Below are positions 1 through 10,409 of a DNA stretch of 50,785 bases, one piece after another. The DNA is taken from the NCBI GenBank assembly GCA_947442255.1, contig CANEVO010000011.1, positions 1 through 50,785 on the forward strand, given 5' to 3'. The position numbers and the translations under genes were made by a program. This DNA comes from Opitutia bacterium (GTDB taxonomy: Bacteria > Verrucomicrobiota > Verrucomicrobiae > Opitutales > Opitutaceae). Numbering within the stretch: the stretch's first letter is position 1; each line of letters starts with the position of its first letter. The notes under the pieces are model-generated. The model saw only the letters and a list, made by a program, of their open reading frames with translations, had not been told where the DNA came from and did no database searches.

Positions 1-1818
1 AGCATCAAGACTCTCTCCTCGCTCGAGCACATCCGGTTGCGACCGGGGATGTACATCGGGCGACTGGGCAACGGAACCCACGCCGAGGACGGCATCTACG
101 TTCTCCTCAAGGAGACGATCGACAACTCGATCGACGAATTCACGATGGGCTTCGGCCGCAAGATTGAGATCGAACTCAACGAACGGATGCTCCGGGTGCG
201 CGACTACGGCCGCGGGATTCCTTTGGGCAAGCTGATCGACTGCGTCTCGATCATCAACACGGGCGCGAAGTACGACAGCGAAACCTTTCAGAAATCGGTC
301 GGCCTGAACGGCGTCGGCCAGAAAGCCGTCAACGCCCTCGCCCTCGAGTACCGCGCCCAGGCATTCCGCGATGGCCAGACAAAGCTGGTCGAATTCGAGA
401 AGGGGCGGCTGCGGAAGGAGCACAAGGTTGCCAAAAGCGAGGAGCGCAACGGGACGCTGATCGAGTTCGTCCCCGACGAGTCGCTCTTCGGGAAGGACTT
501 CCGGTTTCGGGCCGAGTTCATCGAGGACATGCTCTGGAACTACGCCTTTCTCAACCGCGGCCTCACGCTCACGTTCAACGACAAGGCGTTCAAGTCCGAG
601 CACGGCTTGCGCGACCTGCTGCAGAAGAACCTCAGCGGCGAGCCGTTGTATCCGATTGTCCACCTCGAGGGCGAGGACATCGAGGTCGCGTTCACCCATG
701 GGGCGCACTACAGCGAGGAGTACTATTCCTTCGTCAACGGCCAGCACACCACGATGGGCGGCACGCACCTGACGGCCTTTCGCGAGGCGCTCGTCGACAC
801 GATCCGCAATTTCTTCAAGAAGGACTACGACGCGGCCGACGTGCGGCAGTCGATCGATGCGGCGATTTCCGTCCGCGTGATGGAGCCGGTGTTCGAGTCC
901 CAGACGAAGACGAAGCTCGGCTCCGCGAATGTCGGGCCCGACGGTCCGAGCCTGAAGGAGTTTGTCGGCAAGTTCATGCAGCAGTCGCTCGACCCGTACC
1001 TGCACAAGAACAAGGCGACGACCGAGGTCCTGAAGAACAAGATCGAGGAGAACGAGCGCGAGCGGAAGGAGCTCGCCGGCATTCGCAGCCTCGCGCGCGA
1101 GCGGGCCAAGAAGGCGTCGTTGCACAATCGAAAGCTGCGCGACTGCCGCGTCCACCTCGGCGACCGATCGGAGCGCAACGAGGAAAGCACGATCTTTATC
1201 GTCGAGGGCGACTCCGCTGCGGGTTCGCTGACCGCGACGCGCGACGTGCAGACACAGGCGGTCTTCGCCTTGAAGGGCAAACCGCTCAACACCTACGGAC
1301 TTTCGAAGAAAGTCATCTACGAGAACGAGGAATTTCACCTCCTGCAGTCCGCGCTGAATGTCGAGGAGGGGCTCGACGGCCTGCGCTACAACAAGGTCGT
1401 GATCGCGACCGATGCGGACGTCGACGGCATGCACATCCGGCTGCTGCTCATTTCGTTCTTCCTGCAGTTCTTTCCCGATCTGATTCGCAACGGGCATCTC
1501 TTCATTCTCGATACGCCGCTCTTCCGGGTGCGGAACAAGAAGCGCACGATCTACTGTTACTCGGAGACCGAGAAGCAGGCCGCCATTGCCCAACTCGGGG
1601 CGAGCCATGAAATCACGCGCTTCAAAGGCCTCGGGGAAATCTCCGCTGGCGAGTTCAAGGACTTCATCGGCGAGAACATCCGGCTCGAGCCCGTCAGCCT
1701 GGCGCACCTCTTCAGCAGCGACGACCTGCTCAGTTTCTTCATGGGCAAGAACACCCCCGAGCGGCAGGACTTCATCATCGCCAACCTGAAAGTGGAAAAG
1801 GATCTGGTCGAGGTGTGA
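1..1818 (+). CDS. parE: DNA topoisomerase IV subunit B (ParE/GyrB type), 5' end outside window
   Basis: ATPase subunit of a type IIA topoisomerase, which works with ParC to decatenate and relax DNA. The frame is open from base 1, so the N-terminus lies outside the window. Counting from base 1, the GHKL ATP site shows D41-N42, the D68-Y-G-R-G72 loop and the ATP-lid motif at 101-106 (GLNGVG). The TOPRIM part shows EGDS at 402-405 and DADVDG at 471-476, giving the metal ligands E402, D473 and D475. The natural C-terminus is present and the size fits ParE (about 600-650 residues) without the large GyrB insertion. ParC follows 1.5 kb downstream on the same strand, separated by a protease gene. GyrB identity cannot be fully excluded, but the partner's short C-terminal domain favours topoisomerase IV. 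Confidence 0.93.
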   Translation, partial: SIKTLSSLEHIRLRPGMYIGRLGNGTHAEDGIYVLLKETIDNSIDEFTMGFGRKIEIELNERMLRVRDYGRGIPLGKLIDCVSIINTGAKYDSETFQKSVGLNGVGQKAVNALALEYRAQAFRDGQTKLVEFEKGRLRKEHKVAKSEERNGTLIEFVPDESLFGKDFRFRAEFIEDMLWNYAFLNRGLTLTFNDKAFKSEHGLRDLLQKNLSGEPLYPIVHLEGEDIEVAFTHGAHYSEEYYSFVNGQHTTMGGTHLTAFREALVDTIRNFFKKDYDAADVRQSIDAAISVRVMEPVFESQTKTKLGSANVGPDGPSLKEFVGKFMQQSLDPYLHKNKATTEVLKNKIEENERERKELAGIRSLARERAKKASLHNRKLRDCRVHLGDRSERNEESTIFIVEGDSAAGSLTATRDVQTQAVFALKGKPLNTYGLSKKVIYENEEFHLLQSALNVEEGLDGLRYNKVVIATDADVDGMHIRLLLISFFLQFFPDLIRNGHLFILDTPLFRVRNKKRTIYCYSETEKQAAIAQLGASHEITRFKGLGEISAGEFKDFIGENIRLEPVSLAHLFSSDDLLSFFMGKNTPERQDFIIANLKVEKDLVEV

Positions 1819-1870
1819 ACGGGGCCCGCGCCGCGACCGTCCAAGATTTGAAATCTTTCCCGGCGCGGAC

Positions 1871-3100
1871 GTGAGTACGGTCATGGGATTGGCTATTCGT
1901 CGGGTTGCCACCGGACTGCTGGCGCTGCTGCTGCTGGCCGGAGCCGGGTGCACGACGCTGCCTCGAACCCGGGTTTCCCTCGCGGATGTCCCGGTCGCCC
2001 AGGCGCCACAGGCGGCCGGGAACCTGCGCATCTTTCACGCCGTCTGGGATCTCGTGAATCGCAAGCACTATGATCCCAGGTTCCAAGGCGTGAATTGGGA
2101 GGAGACCGCCGAAACCTTCGGACTGCGGGTGGCCGCCGCGCGTGACGAGAAGGAACTCTACCTCGTCCTCAACGAAATGCTTGGGCTGCTGCACGACAGT
2201 CACACCCACGTGTTGACGCCCCGCCAGGCCCGCGAACGGCGTACGCAGGTCCGTGTGCGCATCGGCTTCAGTCTCGCGTTCATCGAGAATTGCTGGGTCG
2301 TCACGGAAGTGTTGCCCGAGAGCCCGGCGGAACGCGTGGGAGTGAAGGCCGGCTGGATCGTCGTGGCCCGGAACGGTCAACCCCTCGGCGCGCGAATCGA
2401 CTTTCGGCCGCAGGAAGGGGAGGAGGCCCGCTGGGATTTTATCGATGACGGTGATCGGCCTATCTCGCTCTCGCCCAGGGCGACGCGGCTCTCGACCGCG
2501 TCGCGGCAGGTGGTGCGCCCGCTCGAGGACGGTTTCATCTACCTCCGCTTCGATGCCTTCGACGGCGTCGACCGCCGCTGGCTAGGCCGGCAGCTCCAGG
2601 AGCATGCGAATGTTCCGGGCGTGGTGATCGATTTGCGGCGCAATCCGGGCGGAGAGACCTTCTCCCTCGGGGTCACGATCGGCGAGTTCTTCGACCGGCG
2701 CGTCGACTGCGGCACCTTCACCCCCCGGGGCGGAGGGCGCTCGATCAAGAACTCCTGGCAAATCGGCTCGGCGAGCTATCGAGGCAAAGTCGTCGTCCTC
2801 GTCGAAGGCGCCACCGGCAGCGCCGCGGAAATATTCTCCGCGGTCTTGCAAGACCACAAGCGCGCCACAGTGATCGGCCGGCGCACGGCGGGAGCGGTAC
2901 TCGCCAGCTGGTTCCATCGCCTCCCGGGCGGCGGCGAACTGCAGCTCAGCCGCGAGGACTACGTGGCCCCGGGCGGACGAAGGATCGAGGGGAACGGGGT
3001 CGAACCCGACGTGATCGTCACGCGAACACTGGCAGATATTCGGATCGGTCGGGATCCCGATCTGGCCGCGGCCCTCGAGGTTCTGCGTGGGAAAGATTGA
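1871..3100 (+). CDS. S41-family (C-terminal processing/tricorn-like) protease, probable lipoprotein
   Basis: Predicted exported serine protease of family S41. The N-terminus has basic residues, a leucine-rich stretch and a Cys after AGAG, which resembles but does not perfectly match a lipobox. A PDZ-like region lies near residues 125-200. The TSPc core follows, with IDLRRNPGGE and the nucleophile motif GSAAE (Ser317 counted from the GTG at 1871). The usual Lys of the CtpA GKG motif is not evident: the equivalent stretch reads TAGAVLASW, so this may be the subtype with a different general base. An ATG at 1883 is an alternative start. The gene sits between parE and parC, an unusual place for a protease; co-transcription is likely, a functional link is not shown. 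Confidence 0.82.
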   Translation: MSTVMGLAIRRVATGLLALLLLAGAGCTTLPRTRVSLADVPVAQAPQAAGNLRIFHAVWDLVNRKHYDPRFQGVNWEETAETFGLRVAAARDEKELYLVLNEMLGLLHDSHTHVLTPRQARERRTQVRVRIGFSLAFIENCWVVTEVLPESPAERVGVKAGWIVVARNGQPLGARIDFRPQEGEEARWDFIDDGDRPISLSPRATRLSTASRQVVRPLEDGFIYLRFDAFDGVDRRWLGRQLQEHANVPGVVIDLRRNPGGETFSLGVTIGEFFDRRVDCGTFTPRGGGRSIKNSWQIGSASYRGKVVVLVEGATGSAAEIFSAVLQDHKRATVIGRRTAGAVLASWFHRLPGGGELQLSREDYVAPGGRRIEGNGVEPDVIVTRTLADIRIGRDPDLAAALEVLRGKD

Positions 3101-3150
3101 GTCGGAGCGGGGCGCATCGCGGTTTCTTGCAGCTGCCGACCGGCACTTGC

Positions 3151-3215
3151 TGGTAGTCCCGCCTTCAGGCGGAATCCGAGTGGCTCAATGCTTCCGCCTG
3201 AAGGCGGAACTACCA
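3151..3215. repeat. REP-like inverted repeat
   Basis: Two 25-base arms (3151-3175 and 3191-3215) are reverse complements with two mismatches, around a 15-base spacer. Each arm contains the near-palindrome CCGCCTTCAGGCGG. A single arm of the same sequence recurs at 49786-49809 (22 of 23 bases identical), so this is a dispersed family and not a gene-specific terminator. It lies in the 230-base gap between the protease gene and parC, where nothing else was recognised. Confidence 0.75.
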
Positions 3216-3330
3216 ACCACGGTTGACGGCAGAATCCTGAGATGTGCCCATTGGCCACTGGATTGCCGCCGGCCCTTGACGCGCCGCCTGCGCGTGCCAG
3301 CGTCCGGAATTCACCGTTCACCCGCGCGCA

Positions 3331-5487
<2,157 letters not shown>

Positions 5488-5578
5488 TTTCGGCACTCTG
5501 GGGCTGCGCGGGAGAGCGAGTGGCGTCCCGACAGACGGAGAGGTGTTCCCCTGCGCGGCGTCTTGCTCAGATCCGCGT

Positions 5579-7219
5579 TTACCTAGCCGCCGCTGCGTCA
5601 AGGTGCACGCCCTTGAGCGAATGGTGGTCGAGGAGGTTGCCGTACCAACCTTTCACCTCGGGACGCCGCAGGTTGTTGCGGGCATAAAAATAAACGGGGG
5701 CCAACGGACACTCCTCGACGAGGATTTGCTCGCAGCGCTGATAAAGTTCGTAGCGCTTCGCGGTGTCGGATGTTTCCCGCGCCTCGGCGATCAGGCGGTC
5801 GTATTCTGCGTTCTTCCAGCCGGTCTGGTTGTTGCCGTTGTCCGACGTCATGATGTCGAGGAACGTGCTCGGGTCGAGATAGTCGCCCACCCAGGCGAAC
5901 CGTGCGATCTGGTAGTTGAGCGTTCGCATCGAATCGTTCCAGACCTTGGCCTCCTGATTGTAGAGTCCGATGTCGAGCCCGAGGTTCGTGCGCCACATCT
6001 GCTGGACGGCCTCGGCGATCTGGCGATGGCCCTCGTTGGTGTTGAAGAGCAGCTCGAGCTTCGGAAACCCGCGCCCTTGCGGAAATCCGGCCGCGGCGAG
6101 CAGGGCCTTGGCCGCGGCGAGGTCGGTCTTGAGGTGGGCCGTCGCCGTGAAGCCGGCGACATTGGGCGGACAGAAATTACCCGCTGGAAGCTGGCCGCCG
6201 CGGACGACATCGCGGGCAATGGCCTCGCGATCGATCGCCATCGCCAGGGCGCGGCGCACGCGGGCGTCGTTGAGCGGCGGGACGTTGACGTTGAATCGGA
6301 AAACGTAGGTCGCGAGCAGGACGGTCGGGTCGAGGAAGGGGCTCTGCTCCGCCTTGTAGACGGCGACCTTCGAGGTCGGAATCGTGCTCGTGACGTGCAA
6401 CTGGCCGGACCGAAAGCTCCGCTCCTCGGCGTCTGCGCTCTCGATGGGGTAGAAGTAGACCTCGTTCAGCTTCACGTGGTCGCGATCCCAGTAGGTCTGG
6501 CTCTTCGTGCCGCGAATAAATTGGTTGGGCTTCCACTCGGTGAGGGTGAAGTAGCCGTTGCCAACCAAGTTGCCCGCCCGGGTCCACGGACTGCCGCGCT
6601 GATCGATGCGGCCAAATGTTTCGACCGTCGCACGATGCAGCGGGTACCAGGCGGAGTGGCAGATCATCGTCGGGAGGTAGGGGACGGGATGTTCCAGCGT
6701 GAGGACCAGGGTATAATCGTCCGCGGCCCGAACTCCGATGGCGTTGGGATCGGTAATCTTGCCGGTGTGGAACGCTTTCCCGTTTTTCAGCGCGTGCAGC
6801 ATGCTGGCATACTCCGCGCCCAGGGCCGGCATCAGCATCCGCTGGTAGGCGAAGACGAAATCATGGGCCTGCACGGGGTCGCCGTTCGACCACTTGGCCG
6901 TGGATCGCAGGTGAAACGTCCACGTCAGATTATCCGCCGCCACTTCCCACCGCTCGGCCACGGCCGGAATCGGTTCGCTGGTCTTCGGATCGTATTGGAG
7001 CAGGCCCTCGAAGAAGGCCATGACGATATGAAAGTCCTGCTGGCTCGAGATGATGTGCGGATCGAGATCGGTCGGCTCCGACAGATTGCCGAGGTGAAGG
7101 ATCTGTTCGCGATTGCCAGTCTCGACGGCTGTACCGCGCTTGGTGCAGCCGGGGCCGCATACCCCGGTCAGGGCGACAACCGCCAGCAGCAGGGGTTGAA
7201 AAAGGGAACAGGTCGCCAT
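5579..7219 (-). CDS. Oligopeptide ABC transporter substrate-binding lipoprotein (SBP family 5)
   Basis: Extracytoplasmic binding protein of the OppA/DppA family (546 aa), delivering peptides to an ABC importer. The N-terminus has a hydrophobic signal segment (LLLAVVALTG) and cysteines at 21 and 25, consistent with lipoprotein processing. Family signatures include EPTDLDPH near the mature start, a segment with FVFAYQRML, and RVRRALAMAIDREAI in the middle. No permease or ATPase genes are next to it, so it may serve a transporter encoded elsewhere, or act in murein peptide recycling or signalling. It faces parC, converging with a 91-base gap. Confidence 0.9.
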   Translation of the reverse strand: MATCSLFQPLLLAVVALTGVCGPGCTKRGTAVETGNREQILHLGNLSEPTDLDPHIISSQQDFHIVMAFFEGLLQYDPKTSEPIPAVAERWEVAADNLTWTFHLRSTAKWSNGDPVQAHDFVFAYQRMLMPALGAEYASMLHALKNGKAFHTGKITDPNAIGVRAADDYTLVLTLEHPVPYLPTMICHSAWYPLHRATVETFGRIDQRGSPWTRAGNLVGNGYFTLTEWKPNQFIRGTKSQTYWDRDHVKLNEVYFYPIESADAEERSFRSGQLHVTSTIPTSKVAVYKAEQSPFLDPTVLLATYVFRFNVNVPPLNDARVRRALAMAIDREAIARDVVRGGQLPAGNFCPPNVAGFTATAHLKTDLAAAKALLAAAGFPQGRGFPKLELLFNTNEGHRQIAEAVQQMWRTNLGLDIGLYNQEAKVWNDSMRTLNYQIARFAWVGDYLDPSTFLDIMTSDNGNNQTGWKNAEYDRLIAEARETSDTAKRYELYQRCEQILVEECPLAPVYFYARNNLRRPEVKGWYGNLLDHHSLKGVHLDAAAAR

Positions 7220-7230
7220 GCGGAAAGGGG

Positions 7231-7264
7231 GAAAACAAAAGCCACGCGGTATGATCGCGTGGCT
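7231..7264 (-). terminator. Rho-independent terminator downstream of the coiled-coil membrane gene
   Basis: A perfect 9-bp stem (7240-7248 with 7256-7264) is followed, on the minus strand, by TTTTGTTTTC. It lies between the stop of the minus-strand gene ending at 7295 and the start of the binding-protein gene at 7219, so these two genes are probably separate transcripts. Confidence 0.8.
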
Positions 7265-7294
7265 GAAGAACTGGGGATTCGGAAGCTGCGGGCG

Positions 7295-8161
7295 TTACTT
7301 CGTCGGTTCCGCGGCGGGGCGCTGAGGCGAGGAGAGTTGCGGCCCGGGCTTGGCTGACGGCGCCTGCGCCTGGATCTCCGTGAGCCGGCGCTCGATGTCG
7401 GTCATCTTGCCCACGAGTTGCTCCTCGAGCCGTTTGCGGTCGCTGCTCGTGACAATGCTGAGGCTTGCGGCGTCCTTTACGATATTCGCCGGCAGGGTGA
7501 GAAGCCGGGTGATTAGACCCTGGTCCTTCACAGAGCTGAGATAAAGGGCGGTGATCTCATGCGAGATTTTCAACGCGTCCTGCGCAACCGCCTGGGTCTG
7601 CTGGAGATTGTTGTTGAGCTGCTGGTTCTTCGCGAGCTCGGCGGTCAGGACGTTGCCCACCTGATCCGAAATCCGCTGGCTGTAACGCTCGATCGAGTCC
7701 CGGGTGAGATTCTGATCCTTCGCCATTTCGCTGAGGATCGGCTGAATTCGCTCGGTCATCCGGCCCGACACCTTGTCGACCTGCTCGTTCTGCATCCTGT
7801 CCGCTTCCTCCGGCGACTTGGGCATCTGGTTGAACGGTTGCATCTTCTTCGCGATCGCGTCGGCCAGCGCGTCCATCCGCTCGACGTTGAGCTTCTGTAG
7901 CTCTTCATCGGTGCGGAACATGTCCGCCTCGCGCTTGGCGACCGCCTCGCGCAGGAGCTTGTTCGTGGCCTCGATCTGCCGGCGATTGTCGTCGGTGGCC
8001 GCCTTCAAGGCGTCGTTCTGCTCCCGCAGGGGGGCGAGTTCGGTTTGCTGCCTCGCGCTCAGCTCCTTGACGGTCTGCTGATGGACCCAGAAGGCGCCAC
8101 CAATGACGAGCAAGGCAGTGAGAATCACCGCAGGAATTTGTTCAGAGAATTTTTGCCACAT
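7295..8161 (-). CDS. Membrane-anchored coiled-coil protein of unknown function
   Basis: Not recognised as a named family. The 288-residue protein has one N-terminal membrane segment (about residues 9-26, IPAVILTALLVIGGAFWV) and then a long, charged, Gln/Glu-rich helical region with heptad-like spacing, broken around a Pro-containing stretch near 110. The C-terminal tail is Pro/Ala-rich. This layout fits an inner-membrane protein with a periplasmic or cytoplasmic coiled-coil rod. The start ATG gives a short N-terminus before the membrane segment, as expected. It is followed by its own terminator. Function cannot be inferred from neighbours. Confidence 0.75.
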   Translation of the reverse strand: MWQKFSEQIPAVILTALLVIGGAFWVHQQTVKELSARQQTELAPLREQNDALKAATDDNRRQIEATNKLLREAVAKREADMFRTDEELQKLNVERMDALADAIAKKMQPFNQMPKSPEEADRMQNEQVDKVSGRMTERIQPILSEMAKDQNLTRDSIERYSQRISDQVGNVLTAELAKNQQLNNNLQQTQAVAQDALKISHEITALYLSSVKDQGLITRLLTLPANIVKDAASLSIVTSSDRKRLEEQLVGKMTDIERRLTEIQAQAPSAKPGPQLSSPQRPAAEPTK

Positions 8162-8274
8162 ATGCGTAAGCTGAAGTTAAACTGAATAAGACACTAGCCA
8201 GGTTGGGAAGCAACGCCGGCGTAAGCACCCGGTTTGCAGTTGTTTTTCGACTTTCGCTTCGCAGGGTTTCAGCC

Positions 8275-8640
8275 ATGAGCCTGAATCGATGCGAGCAGCG
8301 GGTCTTCGATTACCTGCAGCGCCACCCAGATGAGAGACACCATTGGCAGGGAAAGTTTCAGGCCGCCGCCAAAGCCGCTGACAGTGTGCACGTTACAGCA
8401 GACAGGCTGGCCCAGGAATTATGGCGTTACTACGAGGAGCGGAGCGCGGTGGTGCAGCCCTTCAAGGATGCCGTGCTCCATGAAGGGTTGAAGCGCACCA
8501 GCATGAAGAATCTGGCTGAGCTGCTCCTCCGCCTTTGGACCGAATCGAAACAAAAGCCGTTGCAAAAAATGGCGCCGTCGTACCGCGGGCCGAGTCAGAC
8601 TGGGATGATCTCGCTGACGGGTATCAAGGTAGGCCTTTGA
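8275..8640 (+). CDS. Conserved-looking small hypothetical protein
   Basis: A 121-residue soluble, mostly helical, basic protein. The ATG at 8275 was preferred over an upstream in-frame start at 8203 because the extra 24 residues look like untranslated leader. The protein begins MSLNRCEQRVFDYLQ and has alternating helices suggestive of a small helix-bundle or winged-helix fold, but no recognised domain. It may be a lineage-specific gene; I have an impression of relatives in Opitutales but cannot confirm it. It is followed by the structured region at 8680-8801. Confidence 0.6.
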   Translation: MSLNRCEQRVFDYLQRHPDERHHWQGKFQAAAKAADSVHVTADRLAQELWRYYEERSAVVQPFKDAVLHEGLKRTSMKNLAELLLRLWTESKQKPLQKMAPSYRGPSQTGMISLTGIKVGL

Positions 8641-8679
8641 GGTCTTCGGCCAAAAAAGCATTCCCTTAATTGGAACTAT

Positions 8680-8801
8680 GACCGGTCGATACTTACCTAC
8701 TGCGAGCTTTAATTTCTCCTCCGCTTAGTGGTGGAGAATTGGGGTAAGTACGAAAGCAATGGGCGGGTCGCTTTAGGGGTAAGGCGGCCCGCCCTCTTTT
8801 T
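8680..8801 (+). ncRNA. Candidate structured RNA (pseudoknot plus terminator)
   Basis: The region folds in an organised way by hand. Stem P1 pairs 8690-8697 with 8743-8750 (8 bp, perfect). Inside it, hairpin P2 pairs 8711-8719 with 8733-8740 (one bulged base). The loop bases GCTTT at 8706-8710 can pair with AAAGC at 8753-8757 outside P1, giving a possible pseudoknot. A strong terminator follows at 8761-8801. It could be an independent small RNA or the structured 3' UTR of the small gene before it. No known riboswitch consensus was recognised, and the next downstream gene is on the opposite strand, which argues against a riboswitch. Confidence 0.4.
8761..8801 (+). terminator. Rho-independent terminator
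   Basis: A GC-rich stem (GGGCGGG at 8761-8767 with CCCGCCC at 8788-8794, extended by four more pairs inward including one G-U) is followed by TCTTTTTCG. It terminates plus-strand transcription from the small gene and/or the candidate RNA just before the convergent chelatase gene. Confidence 0.85.
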
Positions 8802-8835
8802 CGTCCGGATTCAGGGATGTGTCCCGCAATCGGTC

Positions 8836-9642
8836 TTAACGCCGATCGAGATTCTCCATCACCGCGGAAAACAACACTTCGATGGCATAGGGATGCGTCC
8901 CGATTAATTCGGTGAAGTGACACCGAAGCGGGGCAGCGGCCTTCGCTTCGGAGGCGATCGCAATCTGCGCGAGGTCGCCCTCCGCTCCGGCATGACGGCC
9001 GGGCGAAAGAAACAACGGGGCGATGACGACGTCGCCGGTGTTGAATCCAGGATGAGCAAGCTGTTCGGCCAGCAGCGGGCGATTGTGCGGATGCTCTGCA
9101 CCCTCCATCGAAGCGGCCGCCAGGGGTCCGATTTCCGTCCCCAGCTCCACCCGGATCCGATCCGCCAGATCATTTCGCAGCGCCGCGGACGCCGGAGAAG
9201 GGCCGCCGTGATCGACCACAATGACGGACGGCGTTCGGAGGCCCTGGGCGCGGATGCATTCGCGAACCCGCGTGGTCACGATCGGCACGATCGCATCCCG
9301 GGCCGCGAGCCCTTCGGTGAACGAAAAATCGAAGGCGCCAAACTGGCGCTTCAGCGCTTCCAGCTCGGTCAACAACGACGATCCGATCGCGCCCTGCGCA
9401 CTGACGAAAAACGGCACGAACAGAAAAGTGCGTTCACCCCCGGCGAGGGCCGATCGCAGCCACGGACGAAGGGTCTGCGCCTCGTGCCCTCCGAGCAGCG
9501 CTGCCGGGATGCGATCGCTGTGCCGCCACGACACGGCCACCACCGGCTGGGCCACGCGCGAACCAAGGGCGGCCGCCACGACGCGGAGATTCAGGTGCGC
9601 GGCCGCCTCGATCGAGCCGTTGTCGATTAACGCGATGATCAC
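8836..9642 (-). CDS. CbiX/SirB-like sirohydrochlorin chelatase
   Basis: Probably inserts Fe2+ (or Co2+) into sirohydrochlorin, the last step to siroheme, the cofactor of sulfite reductase. The GTG at 9642 is chosen because it overlaps the cobA stop in a GTGA junction, implying translational coupling; an in-frame upstream start at 9678 would overlap cobA more. The protein (268 aa) is a two-lobed chelatase. The C-terminal half has the catalytic-looking DHGGPS and the PLFLSPGRHAG motif. In the N-terminal half the usual HGS is replaced by DNGS, so only one lobe looks active. Being third in a cysC-cobA-chelatase operon supports the siroheme role over cobalamin synthesis. Confidence 0.8.
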   Translation of the reverse strand: MIIALIDNGSIEAAAHLNLRVVAAALGSRVAQPVVAVSWRHSDRIPAALLGGHEAQTLRPWLRSALAGGERTFLFVPFFVSAQGAIGSSLLTELEALKRQFGAFDFSFTEGLAARDAIVPIVTTRVRECIRAQGLRTPSVIVVDHGGPSPASAALRNDLADRIRVELGTEIGPLAAASMEGAEHPHNRPLLAEQLAHPGFNTGDVVIAPLFLSPGRHAGAEGDLAQIAIASEAKAAAPLRCHFTELIGTHPYAIEVLFSAVMENLDRR

Positions 9643-10409
9643 GACGACAGACTGGCCGCCTTCGCGGTCTCGAACCACGCGAGTTTATCCGCGAGGGCCG
9701 CCACCGCGCCAATGATCACAATCGCCGGCGCGCCGAAACCTTCCCTCTCCGCCCGCAGCGCCACGTCTCCGACGGTCGCGAGCATCTGGCGGTGACCGTT
9801 CGTCGTCGCGGCCTGGACGACCGCCACCGGCGTTTCCGGAGGCATGCCCCCGTCCTGCAGCCGTCGCGCGATGCTCTCCATGTTTTTCATTCCCATGTAA
9901 ACGCAGAGGGTGGCCTGCAGCCGGCCATAATCTTCCCAGCGGATCGCGGAGCCCGGCTTGTTCGGATCCTCGTGGCCGGTCAGGAACACGACGGCGGAAC
10001 TCAGGGCGCGATGGGTGAGGGGCACGCCGGCATAGGCGCCCGCCGCCAGCGCCGAGGTCACGCCGGGCACGATCTCGAACGTGATGCCCGCCGCCAGCAG
10101 CGCTTCCGCTTCCTCGCCGCCGCGACCGAAGACCAGGGGATCGCCGCCCTTGAGTCGCACCACGGACTTTCCGGCGCGGGCCAGACGAATCAACGTTTCC
10201 TCGATGCTCGACTGCGGGCAGCAGAAACCGCCGCCTTTTTTTCCCACGAAGATTCTTTCCGCCTCCGGCCGGGCCAGGGCGAGAATCTCGTCCGGCACCA
10301 GATAGTCGTGCACGATCGCGTCCGCCTGCTGCAGCAGGCGCTGCGCCTTCAGCGTGATCAACTCGGGATCCCCCGGCCCGGCTCCGACCAGATAAACGGT
10401 CCCGTTCAT
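9639..10409 (-). CDS. cobA: Uroporphyrinogen-III C-methyltransferase (SUMT)
   Basis: Transfers two methyl groups from S-adenosylmethionine to uroporphyrinogen III, giving precorrin-2 for siroheme. Typical motifs are YLVGAGPGDPELITLKA at the N-terminus, VVRLKGGDPLVFGRGGEE in the SAM site, and EIVPGVTSA. Length is 256 aa, a stand-alone SUMT without the CysG dehydrogenase/chelatase half. The ATG at 10409 overlaps the preceding cysC stop by four bases (ATGA), so an upstream in-frame start is rejected. The chelatase gene downstream is coupled in the same way. A precorrin-2 dehydrogenase is not present in the window. Confidence 0.94.
   Translation of the reverse strand: MNGTVYLVGAGPGDPELITLKAQRLLQQADAIVHDYLVPDEILALARPEAERIFVGKKGGGFCCPQSSIEETLIRLARAGKSVVRLKGGDPLVFGRGGEEAEALLAAGITFEIVPGVTSALAAGAYAGVPLTHRALSSAVVFLTGHEDPNKPGSAIRWEDYGRLQATLCVYMGMKNMESIARRLQDGGMPPETPVAVVQAATTNGHRQMLATVGDVALRAEREGFGAPAIVIIGAVAALADKLAWFETAKAASLSS

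Noticed and set aside
5543..7357. A 604-codon plus-strand frame across the peptide-binding protein gene
   Set aside because: Antisense to a clear SBP family 5 gene; no start context or recognisable motif.
8641..8835. A riboswitch controlling a downstream gene
   Set aside because: The only gene downstream is on the opposite strand and no known aptamer consensus was recognised; described as a candidate RNA instead.
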